Source: Pseudomonadota bacterium
GTDB taxonomy: Bacteria; Pseudomonadota; Alphaproteobacteria; Rhizobiales; Xanthobacteraceae
DNA: 30,847 nucleotides
NCBI GenBank assembly: GCA_023432885.1
Contig: JAEZEU010000244.1
Location: 1-30,847, forward strand
Direction: 5' to 3'
Of this stretch, positions 23,251 through 30,831 are shown piece by piece. Under the pieces are notes generated by a model that saw nothing but the letters and a program-made list of their open reading frames with translations, made no database searches and was not told where the DNA came from. The number at the start of each line of letters is the position of its first letter. The stretch's first letter is position 1. The translations under genes were made by a program, and so were the position numbers.

Positions 23251-23718
23251 TTAAAGCGAGGCGGATCGGCCTTTGGGATGCGTGCTGCGGGCGCCGACGA
23301 TCAGGGCCGCAGCGTCGAGCATCGAGAAGGTCTTCGACTGCACGAAGATCCGGTAGTCGGCCGGCCCGTCCTGAGTCAGGTAGATGACGGGATCGGATGC
23401 CGAGAAGCTTCGCGAGATCGAGACCAGCTGGGGCGGCTGGGCGGTCTGGCAGGCGCCACCCTCCGCCACCTCGGCGCCGTCGACCACGGCAAAATCGGCG
23501 GCTTCCGCACTGTCGATGACCTGCACCCGCACGGTCGCGTCAGTTGGATTGGTCGTGAAGCTGACATGAAGGCTGGATTGCCAGGGCAGCGATGTCAGCT
23601 GCACCGAGGTATCGGCAACCGCAATGCAGGGACGCACGTCGGAAAACAGCTCGCCGCGGGCGAGGAAGGCGGTGACCGCCAGGGGAACGACCGAGGCCAG
23701 AATCCGGAAACGCAACAT
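23251..23718 (-). CDS. Small exported protein of unknown function
   Basis: I do not recognise a family. The 155-residue protein (from the ATG at 23718; a GTG three codons upstream is the alternative) begins with a signal-like MLRFRILASVVPLAVTAFLARG. The mature part, rich in beta-forming residues, contains SSLHVSFTTNPTDATVRVQVID and just two cysteines, in RPCIAVADT and GGACQTA, which could form a disulphide in the periplasm. The gene lies 130 bases upstream of the hybrid kinase on the same strand, so cotranscription is possible, and a sensory role together with the kinase is a speculation. The ribosome-binding site is weak for either start. Confidence 0.72.
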   Translation of the reverse strand: MLRFRILASVVPLAVTAFLARGELFSDVRPCIAVADTSVQLTSLPWQSSLHVSFTTNPTDATVRVQVIDSAEAADFAVVDGAEVAEGGACQTAQPPQLVSISRSFSASDPVIYLTQDGPADYRIFVQSKTFSMLDAAALIVGARSTHPKGRSASL

Positions 23719-23812
23719 GGAACACACTCACTAACCGGAGTCCGCAACGGCAGACTCATGGTTGGTGGAGAGTAAAGAAGAGTGGTTACCGCCGTATTGA
23801 CGCGCGGTGGTT

Positions 23813-25351
23813 TTACGCCGCCCGGCGCAGATCGTCGGCCAATGCACGATAGGACAGCGCCTCGGCGAGATGCAGCCGGCCGATTTTCTCAGCGCCGTCG
23901 AGGTCGGCGAGCGTGCGCGCCACCCGGAGCACGCGGTGATAGCCGCGTGCGGTGAGATGCATGGTCTCGGCCGCGTCGCGCAGCAGCTTCTCGCCTGCGG
24001 CGTCCGGCTGGGCGATGGTCTCGAGCAGCGAGGCCGGCGCTTCCGCATTGGTGCGGATGTTCGCCATGCCGGCGGCCGCATAGCGCTTGAGCTGGATGTC
24101 GCGCGCGGCGGCGACGCGGGCGGCAACCTCGGCCGAACCTTCGGAAGGCGGCGGCAATATGAGATCGGCCGCCGTTACCGCCGGCACTTCGATGCGAAGA
24201 TCGATGCGATCCATCAGCGGACCGGAGATGCGCATCTGATAGTCGGCAGTGCAGCGGTCGATCCGGCCGCGCTTGCAGGAATAGCCGGGCTCGTAGGCAT
24301 GGCCGCAGCGGCAGGGATTCATCGCAGCCACCAGCATGAAGCGCGCAGGATAGGTGACGCGGTGATTGGCGCGGGAGACCGCGACCTCGCCGTTCTCCAG
24401 CGGCTGGCGCAGCGAGTCGAGCACGCGCGGATCGAATTCGGGCAACTCGTCGAGGAACAGCACGCCCTGATGTGCGAGCGAGATCTCGCCGGGCTTTGCG
24501 CGCATGCCGCCGCCGGTCAGTGCGGCCATGCTTGCGGAATGATGGGGCGAGCGGAACGGCCGCCGCGTGGTGAGCGCGCCGTCGCGGATTTCGCCGGCGA
24601 CGGAGGCGATCATCGAAACTTCCAGCAGCTCCGATGGGGACAGCGGCGGCAGGATCGAAGGCAGCCGCGCCGCCAGCATCGACTTGCCGGCGCCGGGCGA
24701 GCCGATCATCAGCAGATGGTGACCGCCGGCCGCGGCGATTTCCAGCGCGCGCTTGGCGCTCTCCTGGCCCTTGATGTCGCGCAGGTCGAGCTGCGTCTCG
24801 GTCAACTCGTGTGCCCTCGGCGAGGGGCGCGACAGCACCTGCGTGCCCTTGAAGTGGTTGGCGATCTGGATCAGCGAATTGGCGGCGATGATCTGGATAT
24901 CAGGGCTCGCCCAGGCCGCTTCCGAGCCGCAGGCCGCCGGACAGATCAGTCCCTCGTCGCGGGCATTGGCCCCGATCGCGGCCGGCAGCACGCCCGCTAC
25001 CGGCGCAATCGATCCGTCGAGGCCGAGTTCGCCGAGCACGGTGAAGCCGGAAAGCGCATCCGGCGGGATCGCGCCGATCGCAGCCATCAGGCCGAGCGCG
25101 ATCGGCAGGTCGTAGTGGCTGCCTTCCTTGGGCAGGTCGGCGGGCGCGAGGTTGACGGTGATTCGCCGCGCCGGCAGCGCGAGCCCCGAGGCGATCAGCG
25201 CCGAGCGCACCCGTTCGCGCGCCTCCGACACCGCCTTGTCCGGCAGGCCAACGATGGCAAAGGCCGGCAATCCCGGGGCGACCTGCACCTGCACGTCGAC
25301 CGCGCGGGCCTCGATCCCTTCGAAAGCTACCGTGGAAACCCGCTGGACCAT
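23813..25351 (-). CDS. comM: ComM/YifB family Mg-chelatase-like AAA+ ATPase
   Basis: The 512-residue protein is full length. It has the N-terminal Lon-protease-like ChlI domain (FEGIEARAVDVQVQVAPGLPAFAIVGLPDKAVSE) to about residue 170. The AAA+ domain has Walker A GSPGAGKS at 217-224, Walker B LFLDELPEF at 298-306 and a four-cysteine cluster NPCRCGH...C...C at 347-367. The C-terminal Mg_chelatase_C domain ends the protein. ComM is a hexameric helicase that promotes branch migration during natural transformation in Vibrio and Haemophilus, though it is widespread in non-competent bacteria. A perfect alphaproteobacterial LexA box lies 50-64 bases upstream of the ATG, so SOS control is likely. 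Confidence 0.95.
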   Translation of the reverse strand: MVQRVSTVAFEGIEARAVDVQVQVAPGLPAFAIVGLPDKAVSEARERVRSALIASGLALPARRITVNLAPADLPKEGSHYDLPIALGLMAAIGAIPPDALSGFTVLGELGLDGSIAPVAGVLPAAIGANARDEGLICPAACGSEAAWASPDIQIIAANSLIQIANHFKGTQVLSRPSPRAHELTETQLDLRDIKGQESAKRALEIAAAGGHHLLMIGSPGAGKSMLAARLPSILPPLSPSELLEVSMIASVAGEIRDGALTTRRPFRSPHHSASMAALTGGGMRAKPGEISLAHQGVLFLDELPEFDPRVLDSLRQPLENGEVAVSRANHRVTYPARFMLVAAMNPCRCGHAYEPGYSCKRGRIDRCTADYQMRISGPLMDRIDLRIEVPAVTAADLILPPPSEGSAEVAARVAAARDIQLKRYAAAGMANIRTNAEAPASLLETIAQPDAAGEKLLRDAAETMHLTARGYHRVLRVARTLADLDGAEKIGRLHLAEALSYRALADDLRRAA

Positions 25352-25400
25352 GCCGCTCCCTGCCGCAATCGAAGGTAGCGGAAGCCGGAGGACAGCGCAA

Positions 25401-25415
25401 GAACATTACAGGAAC
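25401..25415 (-). promoter_or_regulatory. LexA box facing comM
   Basis: GAACATTACAGGAAC, read on the minus strand, is GTTC-N7-GTTC, an exact match to the alphaproteobacterial LexA consensus. It lies 50-64 bases upstream of the comM start. Confidence 0.8.
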
Positions 25416-25478
25416 AACTGGCCACGCAGCACAGGAAGCAAAGGTAGCCGCGGGCGGCTAGAGCCCTTCTGCATGTTC

Positions 25479-25507
25479 TTGACCATTTGTTCGTGATTTG
25501 TTCTTAT
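25479..25507 (+). promoter_or_regulatory. Putative promoter of the 91-residue gene
   Basis: TTGACC (25479-25484) and TCTTAT (25502-25507) are separated by 17 bases and match the -35 and -10 consensus at five and four positions. The LexA box fills most of the spacer, the usual place for a repressor operator. The predicted transcript begins about 35 bases before the GTG start. Confidence 0.55.
25489..25503 (+). promoter_or_regulatory. LexA box facing the 91-residue gene
   Basis: GTTCGTGATTTGTTC is an exact GTTC-N7-GTTC match to the alphaproteobacterial LexA consensus and overlaps the spacer of the putative promoter. It lies 45-59 bases before the start codon. Confidence 0.8.
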
Positions 25508-25548
25508 GTTGCCGATCCCTTGTTGCCCGTTCGCATTTGGAGGCCGTC

Positions 25549-25824
25549 GTGGACAATCGCATCAACGAAATTCGCCGGACGATCAGAGCACTCAGAGTCA
25601 GCATGCTCGAGGCCGAAGCCATCATGCGCGATCAGGTCAACCGGGATGAGGACTGCTCCTTTGTGGCCGGCGAAATCCTCAAGATGAGGAGGGTGATGAG
25701 CCTTCTCGTGCAGGAGCGCGCCGCGCTCGGCGACCGAGAACCTATCGTTGTGAAAGGCCTTCCCATCCCGCGCCGGCTGGCAGCAAAGAAGCCCGTCAAG
25801 CCGTTCGCTCGCCTTTTCGGCTGA
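25549..25824 (+). CDS. Small basic helical protein of unknown function, putatively LexA-controlled
   Basis: The GTG at 25549 has a strong GGAGG ribosome-binding site five bases upstream and gives a 91-residue protein; longer upstream starts ignore this site and would begin ahead of or inside the putative promoter. The sequence MDNRINEIRRTIRALRVSMLEAEAIMRDQVNRDEDCSFVAGEILKMRRVM is strongly helical, with regularly spaced hydrophobic residues, and may form a coiled coil over residues 1-60. The C-terminal third is basic and proline-rich (IPRRLAAKKPVKPFARLFG). There is no membrane segment or signal peptide. I recognise no family. Divergent pairing with comM and the two LexA boxes suggest a part in the DNA-damage response, such as a checkpoint or helicase-associated factor. 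That is inference. Confidence 0.75.
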   Translation: MDNRINEIRRTIRALRVSMLEAEAIMRDQVNRDEDCSFVAGEILKMRRVMSLLVQERAALGDREPIVVKGLPIPRRLAAKKPVKPFARLFG

Positions 25825-25888
25825 GACAATCGCCTGGACCGGTACCAGGGACGCGCCGCGAGAACGATAAGCGAGCGAAGCAAAGTAA

Positions 25889-25913
25889 CGGGGACACCTG
25901 GCTGATGTCCCCG
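25889..25913. terminator. Possible bidirectional terminator between convergent genes
   Basis: CGGGGACA (25889-25896) and TGTCCCCG (25906-25913) form a perfect 8-base stem with a 9-base loop between the 91-residue gene and the convergent metallo-hydrolase gene. No T-run follows on either strand, so it may need other factors. Confidence 0.45.
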
Positions 25914-25927
25914 GACTCCGCTGCGCC

Positions 25928-26899
25928 TCAGAGCTGCATCACCATCGCTGCCGGATAGTAGTGGAAGCCCTCGCCCCTCTTGGCGATGTGGCCAAAGCCG
26001 GGCCAGGCGTAGTGATAGGACATGACCGGAAGCTTGTTGGTCGCGATCATGTCCAGCAATTTCACCCGTGTCGCGGCCGCCTGCTTCGGATCGGTGTCAT
26101 AGGAGAACTCCATCCGTGGCTTCTCCAGGAGCAGCACGGGGTGATGCGAAAGATCGCCCAGGAAAACGAACGATTTCCCGGCCGAGCTCACTGTGAAGAT
26201 GGTGTGGCCGACGGTGTGTCCGGGCGCCGCAATGGCCTGCACGCCGGGCAAGAACTCCTGCCCGTCCTTGATGAAGACGATGCGGTCGCGCACCGGCATC
26301 AGGTTCTTGCGGGCGTGAACTACAAAGTCTTTCAGGGGACCGCCGAGCTTGCCTTCATCGGTCCAGAACTCGAAATCGCTCTGCGTGATGTAGTACTGCG
26401 CGTTCGGAAAAAGGGGCTTGTCGTCGGTGCCTACGATGCCGCCGATATGGTCGATATGGGCGTGCGACAGCACCACAGCGTCGATTTCGCCGGGCTTGAT
26501 ACCGGCTTCCGCCATGCTCTTCTGCTGGCGACCGGTGGTCGGCCCGAACGCTTTCGAGGTCCCCATGCCCGTGTCGAACAGGATCAGCTTGTCGCCGGTG
26601 TTGACGATCGGTGAGTTCTGCTCGAGAACGACGTTCTCCGCCGACAGGAAATTGTCGGTCAGCATCTTCTTTACTTCTTCATCCGGCACGCCGACGAAGG
26701 TCCCCTTGGGCGGGCCGAGCGGCAACGGGCCGTCCGAAACAACCGTCACTTCGGCATCGCCGAGGATCATGCGGTGCCAGTAGGGGGTCTGCGTGTTGAG
26801 CTTCGGTGCCTTGGCCAGTGCGCTGCCGCCGAGCATGGTTGAAGCGCCGAGGCCGGCGCCAAGTGCAAGGAGAGATCGTCGCGAAAGCGGTGTCGTCAT
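25928..26899 (-). CDS. Tat-exported metallo-beta-lactamase-fold hydrolase
   Basis: The ATG at 26899 follows GGAGGAACGA and gives 323 residues; an upstream start four codons earlier is less well supported. The N-terminus TTPLSRRSLLALGAGLGASTMLGGSALA is a twin-arginine signal with cleavage expected near ALA-KAP. The mature protein has the metallo-beta-lactamase metal-binding motif HAHIDHIGG at 146-154, the APGHTVGH segment with a further metal-binding histidine and GDLSHHP, which carries the bridging aspartate. These motifs point to a two-metal hydrolase in the periplasm; the family includes lactonase- and sulfatase-like enzymes, and the substrate cannot be predicted. It is transcribed alone, convergent with the 91-residue gene. 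I do not consider it a resistance beta-lactamase. Confidence 0.92.
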   Translation of the reverse strand: MTTPLSRRSLLALGAGLGASTMLGGSALAKAPKLNTQTPYWHRMILGDAEVTVVSDGPLPLGPPKGTFVGVPDEEVKKMLTDNFLSAENVVLEQNSPIVNTGDKLILFDTGMGTSKAFGPTTGRQQKSMAEAGIKPGEIDAVVLSHAHIDHIGGIVGTDDKPLFPNAQYYITQSDFEFWTDEGKLGGPLKDFVVHARKNLMPVRDRIVFIKDGQEFLPGVQAIAAPGHTVGHTIFTVSSAGKSFVFLGDLSHHPVLLLEKPRMEFSYDTDPKQAAATRVKLLDMIATNKLPVMSYHYAWPGFGHIAKRGEGFHYYPAAMVMQL

Positions 26900-27057
26900 T
26901 CGTTCCTCCACATTGCTGTTCTTGTTGCGGAACGACCAGCCCCACGGTCGACCCGCGCTTGAACATGCTGCGCCCGCCTGCGCAATGTAGCAAGAGGAAT
27001 TAGGCCAGCGGAGATTGCAGGATCGATAGAGCCGTCGCGCAGCGCGATCCGCAGACG

Positions 27058-28005
27058 CTATTTCGGCGCTCGCTTTGCCTCGATCGTATCCCAGATTTTC
27101 GCAGCGATATCCGGTCCGCCCAGGCGTGCGATGGCGCGAATGCCCGTCGGTGACGTGACATTGATCTCGGTCAGATTGCCGTCGATCACGTCGATGCCGA
27201 CAAACAAAAGCCCGCGCTCGCGCAGCGCCGGTCCCAGCGTGGCGCAGATCTCACGCTCGCGCGGCGACAGTTCGGTGGCCTGCGCAGCGCCGCCGCGCAC
27301 CATGTTGGACCGCAGATCGTCGGCCGCCGGCACGCGATTGACGGCGCCGGCGAACTCGCCGTCGACCAGGATGATGCGCTTGTCGCCGTGCTTCACCTCG
27401 GGAAGGAAGCGCTGGATCACCCAGGGCTCGCGGAAGGTCACGGAGAACATGTCGAACAGCGAGCCGAAATTCATGTCCTGCGGCATCACGCGGAAGACCG
27501 CCGCGCCGCCATGGCCATGCAGCGGCTTCATCACGACCGCGCCATGCTGCTCACGGAAGGAATTGATCTCGTCGATGTCGCGCGAGATCAGCGTCGGCGG
27601 CATCAGCTGCGGAAAGTTCATCACGAACAGCTTTTCCGGCGCGTTGCGCACGGAAGCCGGATCGTTCACGACGAGTGTCCTCGGGTGGATTCCTTCAAGA
27701 AGATGCGTTGAAGTGATGTAGGCGAGATCGAAGGGCGGGTCCTGACGCAGCAGGATGACGTCGAATCCATTGAGCGCCTCGCGCCTGGTCTCGCCCAGCG
27801 CGAAATGATTGCCTTCCTCGTCGCGTACCGAGAGCTTTTGCACGGGCGCTATCAATTCGCCGCCGCGCAGCGAGAGCTTGTCGGGGGTGTAGTAGGAGAT
27901 ACCGTGGCCGCGCTTCTGGGCTTCCAGCAGCAGCGCGAAGGTGGAATCTCCGCGGATGTTGATGCGCGCGATGGGGTCCATCTGGACGGCGACGTTCAGT
28001 TTCAT
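27058..28005 (-). CDS. gshB: Glutathione synthetase
   Basis: The 315-residue ATP-grasp protein begins MKLNVAVQMDPIARINIRGDSTFALLLEAQKRGH as GshB does. Conserved blocks include DVILLRQDPPFDLAYITSTHLLE (about 81-103), NDPASVRNAPEKLFVMNFP, the ATP-binding VVMKPLHGHGGAAVFRV (about 157-173), and FVGIDVIDGNLTEINVTSPTGIRAI near the C-terminus with the metal ligands. GshB ligates gamma-glutamylcysteine and glycine in the cytosol. It is the last of the leftward set rsmI, yraN, gshB; a palindromic repeat lies between yraN and gshB and may separate transcripts. Confidence 0.97.
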   Translation of the reverse strand: MKLNVAVQMDPIARINIRGDSTFALLLEAQKRGHGISYYTPDKLSLRGGELIAPVQKLSVRDEEGNHFALGETRREALNGFDVILLRQDPPFDLAYITSTHLLEGIHPRTLVVNDPASVRNAPEKLFVMNFPQLMPPTLISRDIDEINSFREQHGAVVMKPLHGHGGAAVFRVMPQDMNFGSLFDMFSVTFREPWVIQRFLPEVKHGDKRIILVDGEFAGAVNRVPAADDLRSNMVRGGAAQATELSPREREICATLGPALRERGLLFVGIDVIDGNLTEINVTSPTGIRAIARLGGPDIAAKIWDTIEAKRAPK

Positions 28006-28039
28006 TGGAGATATCCGGCTCTCAGGGTGATGCTTTCTA

Positions 28040-28088
28040 GAGCATGATCCGGAAAAGTGTGAAGCGGTTTTCCGAAAAGATCATGCTC
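28040..28088. repeat. GAGCATGATC palindromic repeat (second copy)
   Basis: Outer arms GAGCATGATC (28040-28049) and GATCATGCTC (28079-28088) enclose inner arms CGGAAAA (28050-28056) and TTTTCCG (28068-28074), so the arms are continuous over 17 bases with only a few unpaired bases. It is a dispersed intergenic repeat. It sits between yraN (which stops 7 bases away) and the gshB start. Confidence 0.9.
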
Positions 28089-28094
28089 AAACAA

Positions 28095-28478
28095 CTAGGG
28101 GCTGGCGTCGAAGGCTGCCAGGAGATGGCGCGGCAGGCTCTTTGGCGCAATCAGCATGGCGTCAAATCGCATATCGAATTCTGCATGCTCGGGATGCGCC
28201 GTCAGCCAGGCTTGCGCGGCATTGATGATGCGCTGCTGCTGGCGTGGTGTCACGGCCCAGGCGGCATCGTCGAGGCTGGCGCGGGCCTTGACCTCGACAA
28301 AGGCGATCAGGTTCCGCCTGCGCGCCACCAGATCGATCTCGCCATAGGGTGTTCGGAAGCGCTTCGCCAGGATGCGGTAGCCCTTTGCGATCAAATAGGC
28401 CGCGGCGCGGCTCTCGGCGGAAAGGCCGGTGCGGAAGGCGGCAACGCGTTCGGGCGAGGCGTTTTCAGTCTTCGCCAT
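28095..28478 (-). CDS. YraN family (UPF0102) nuclease-fold protein
   Basis: From the ATG at 28478 the protein has 127 residues; a longer frame extends into rsmI but has no family similarity. The restriction-endonuclease-like core is visible as YRILAKRFRTPYGEIDLVARRRNLIAFVEVKAR, with the D (EIDL) and E-x-K (VEVK) positions used by metal-dependent nucleases. The function of the family is not established, although the fold suggests DNA processing. The start overlaps the rsmI stop by 14 bases, so the two are coupled, the usual rsmI-yraN pairing. Confidence 0.92.
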   Translation of the reverse strand: MAKTENASPERVAAFRTGLSAESRAAAYLIAKGYRILAKRFRTPYGEIDLVARRRNLIAFVEVKARASLDDAAWAVTPRQQQRIINAAQAWLTAHPEHAEFDMRFDAMLIAPKSLPRHLLAAFDASP

Positions 28479-29418
28479 GTCCGCCCCGGCTTTGCTTCGC
28501 CAGCTCCAGCGCGCGGGCATAGACTTCGCGGCGCGGACGGCCGGAAACTTCGACCGCATGCGCCACCGCGTCCTTGACGCTGTCCTGCTTCAGCGAGGAA
28601 CGAAGCACGTCGTCAAGCTCGTGCTCCGCCATCACCTTGGCCCCGGCCGCGGGCGGGCCGATCACGAGCACGAACTCGCCGCGCGTTTCCAGCCTGTCCG
28701 CGCCAGCGGCGAGTTCAGCGATGGGGGCGCGCGTAACCTCCTCATGCAGCTTTGTCAGCTCGCGGCAGATCGCGGCTGTGCGGTCACCCATGATTTCGGC
28801 GAGATCGGCAAGCGTGCCCTGGACCCGGTTGCCGGATTCGAACAGGACGAGCGTTGCGTCGATTCGCGCCAGCTCAGCCAGCCGTGTGCGTCGCGCCGCT
28901 TGCTTCGGCGGCAGGAAACCCTCGAAGAAAAAACGGTCCGTGGGCAATGCGGCGACCGAAAGCGCCGTCAGCACCGAGGAGGGACCAGGCACGGCAATGA
29001 CGGAGTGCCCGGCGGCGCAGGCTTCACGCACGAGCTTGAAGCCGGGATCGGAAATCAGCGGCGTGCCGGCGTCGGAGACGAGTGCCACGGAAGCGCCCCG
29101 CGCCAGCTTTTCGAGGATCTTCGGCCGCGCAATTGCCGCGTTGTGCTCGTGGTACGGCGTGAGCTGCGCCGAGATCGCGTAGCGCTCGGTGAGGCGGTGG
29201 GTGATGCGGGTATCCTCGCAGGCGATCAGATCGGCGCCTGCCAGTGTTTCCAACGCGCGCAGCGTGATGTCGGAAAGGTTGCCGATCGGGGTGGCGACCA
29301 GATAAAGCGCCGGAACCAGCCTGGGCGCGTCCAGTACACGGCCACTGACCGAAAAAGTCTTGCTGACAGAACCCGGTTCCCCCTCAGACCCGTATATTGG
29401 ACTGGCTTTTGCGCGCAT
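28465..29418 (-). CDS. rsmI: 16S rRNA (cytidine-1402-2'-O)-methyltransferase
   Basis: The 317-residue protein has an extension of about 35 residues, then the tetrapyrrole-methylase fold: LYLVATPIGNLSDITLRALETL (about 38-59), ACEDTRITHRL, VALVSDAGTPLISDPGFKLVREA (about 111-133) and VIAVPGPSSVLTALSVAALPTDRFFFEGFLP (about 139-169). RsmI methylates the 2'-OH of C1402 in the ribosomal decoding centre using S-adenosylmethionine. A start further in, near the LYLVATP segment, cannot be excluded. It diverges from the LpoA-like gene and is followed by yraN. Confidence 0.96.
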   Translation of the reverse strand: MRAKASPIYGSEGEPGSVSKTFSVSGRVLDAPRLVPALYLVATPIGNLSDITLRALETLAGADLIACEDTRITHRLTERYAISAQLTPYHEHNAAIARPKILEKLARGASVALVSDAGTPLISDPGFKLVREACAAGHSVIAVPGPSSVLTALSVAALPTDRFFFEGFLPPKQAARRTRLAELARIDATLVLFESGNRVQGTLADLAEIMGDRTAAICRELTKLHEEVTRAPIAELAAGADRLETRGEFVLVIGPPAAGAKVMAEHELDDVLRSSLKQDSVKDAVAHAVEVSGRPRREVYARALELAKQSRGGHGED

Positions 29419-29528
29419 AATAGCAATCTAGAGGTGGGACGGCGTTTGCGCCATCCGGGATCAGTACGGCGAGGTGGCGAGGCAGGAATGGTCCGCGGCG
29501 GGCAACGGCGCCATGGATCATCAACCAT

Positions 29529-29558
29529 TTGTTCTGGTTAACTATTCGTTGATATTAT
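29529..29558 (+). promoter_or_regulatory. Putative promoter of the LpoA-like gene
   Basis: TTGTTC (29529-29534) and TATTAT (29553-29558) are 18 bases apart, matching the -35 and -10 consensus at four and five positions. Transcription would begin near 29565, placing the ATGs at 29557 and 29569 at the very start of the message and favouring the GTG at 29629. Confidence 0.5.
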
Positions 29559-29628
29559 GCCTCAATCTATGCCTCACTTGGGGGAGGAAGTCTGGCCGAT
29601 ACCGGTCGGTCAAGAGAAGAGACAGATC

Positions 29629-30831
29629 GTGGGCCCGCCCAACCGTAAACCTTTATCCTCGGACAACTCGCCTTCGGGCGCTACCCGGCGGAGCGCAATT
29701 GGCCTGATCCTCGGCGCCCCGCTCCTGGGCGCCTGTTCCAGCGTGCAGCAGAGTTTGAGCCAGTTCGGAGCCGAGCCGCCGGCCGGCCCGCAGCAGGAAC
29801 CGACCGCGGTCGGCAGCGGGCAGGTCAAGGTCGGATTGATCCTGCCGCTCTCGGCGGCCGGCAATGCCGGCATCGCGGCGCAGTCGATGAAGAACGCCGC
29901 CGAAATGGCGCTGGCCGAATTCCAGAACCCGAACATCCAGCTCCTGATCAAGGACGACGCCGGCAGCCCGCAAGGCGCGAACGGGGCCGCGCAGCAGGCC
30001 GTCAGCGAAGGCGCCGAAATCATTTTGGGGCCGCTGTTTGCGGCCTCGGTCCCCGCGGTGGCGCAGGTTGCGCGCAGCCGCGGCATCTCGGTGATCGCGT
30101 TCTCGACCGATTCGAGCGTCGCCGGGCGCGGCGTGTATCTCCTGAGCTTCCTGCCCGAATCCGACGTCAATCGCATCGTCGATTACGCCGCCGGCACCGG
30201 CAAACGCTCCTATGCCGCGCTGGTGCCCGACAATGCCTATGGCAATGTCGTCGAGGCTGCGTTCAAGCAGGCGGCGGGCCGCAGGGGCCGCGTCGTCGCG
30301 TTCGAGAAATACAGTGGCGATCGGGCGGCGCCGGCACGTGCCGTGGCGCAGATGCTCGGTTCCGCCGACGCGCTGATGATCGCCGATGACGGCGACTCCG
30401 TCGTCGCCACCGCCGATGCGCTGACCGCGGCGGGCTCGAATTTGCGCAACATACAGATGCTCGGCACCGGGCTGTGGGACAACCCGCGCATATTCGCGAC
30501 CCCCTCGCTGCAGGGCGGCCTCTATGCGGCGCCGGATCCTTCCGGCTTCCGCGCTTTCTCCGGCCGCTATCGTCAGCGGTTCGGCTCGGACCCGGTTCGT
30601 ACCTCGACGCTCGCCTACGACGCGGTTGCGTTGATGGCGGCGCTGGCGCGCACGCAAGGGCCAAATCGCTTTGCGCCGGAGACGCTGACCAATACGTCCG
30701 GGTTTGCCGGCATTGACGGGCTGTTCCGCTTCCGCTCCGACGGCACCAATGAACGGGGTCTCGCCGTGATGAAGGTAACGACCGGCGGCGGCGTGCCGGT
30801 CGCGGGCTCGCCGAAGAGTTTTGGCGCGTAG
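29629..30831 (+). CDS. LpoA-like penicillin-binding protein activator (lipoprotein)
   Basis: I chose the GTG at 29629 (400 residues) because AGAGAAGAG lies about 7-8 bases upstream and a likely promoter overlaps the ATGs at 29557 and 29569. The lipoprotein signal RRSAIGLILGAPLLGACSS has its lipobox cysteine at residue 36. The mature protein is a type I periplasmic-binding fold, with VKVGLILPLSAAGNAGIAAQSMKNAAEMALAE, IILGPLFAASVPAVAQVARSRGISVIAFSTD and RSYAALVPDNAYGNVVEAAFKQAAG. Such proteins activate PBP1A in gammaproteobacteria; alphaproteobacterial members are annotated by homology. It pairs divergently with rsmI, an arrangement conserved between lpoA and rsmI in E. coli. The stop codon is followed immediately by a palindromic repeat. 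Confidence 0.93.
   Translation: MGPPNRKPLSSDNSPSGATRRSAIGLILGAPLLGACSSVQQSLSQFGAEPPAGPQQEPTAVGSGQVKVGLILPLSAAGNAGIAAQSMKNAAEMALAEFQNPNIQLLIKDDAGSPQGANGAAQQAVSEGAEIILGPLFAASVPAVAQVARSRGISVIAFSTDSSVAGRGVYLLSFLPESDVNRIVDYAAGTGKRSYAALVPDNAYGNVVEAAFKQAAGRRGRVVAFEKYSGDRAAPARAVAQMLGSADALMIADDGDSVVATADALTAAGSNLRNIQMLGTGLWDNPRIFATPSLQGGLYAAPDPSGFRAFSGRYRQRFGSDPVRTSTLAYDAVALMAALARTQGPNRFAPETLTNTSGFAGIDGLFRFRSDGTNERGLAVMKVTTGGGVPVAGSPKSFGA

Noticed and set aside
23807..25378. A 523-codon plus-strand frame opposite comM
   Set aside because: Antisense shadow; composition is typical of reverse-complemented high-GC coding sequence.
25928..26899. Antibiotic-resistance beta-lactamase
   Set aside because: The metal-binding fold is shared by many hydrolases and the rest of the sequence does not resemble class B beta-lactamases.
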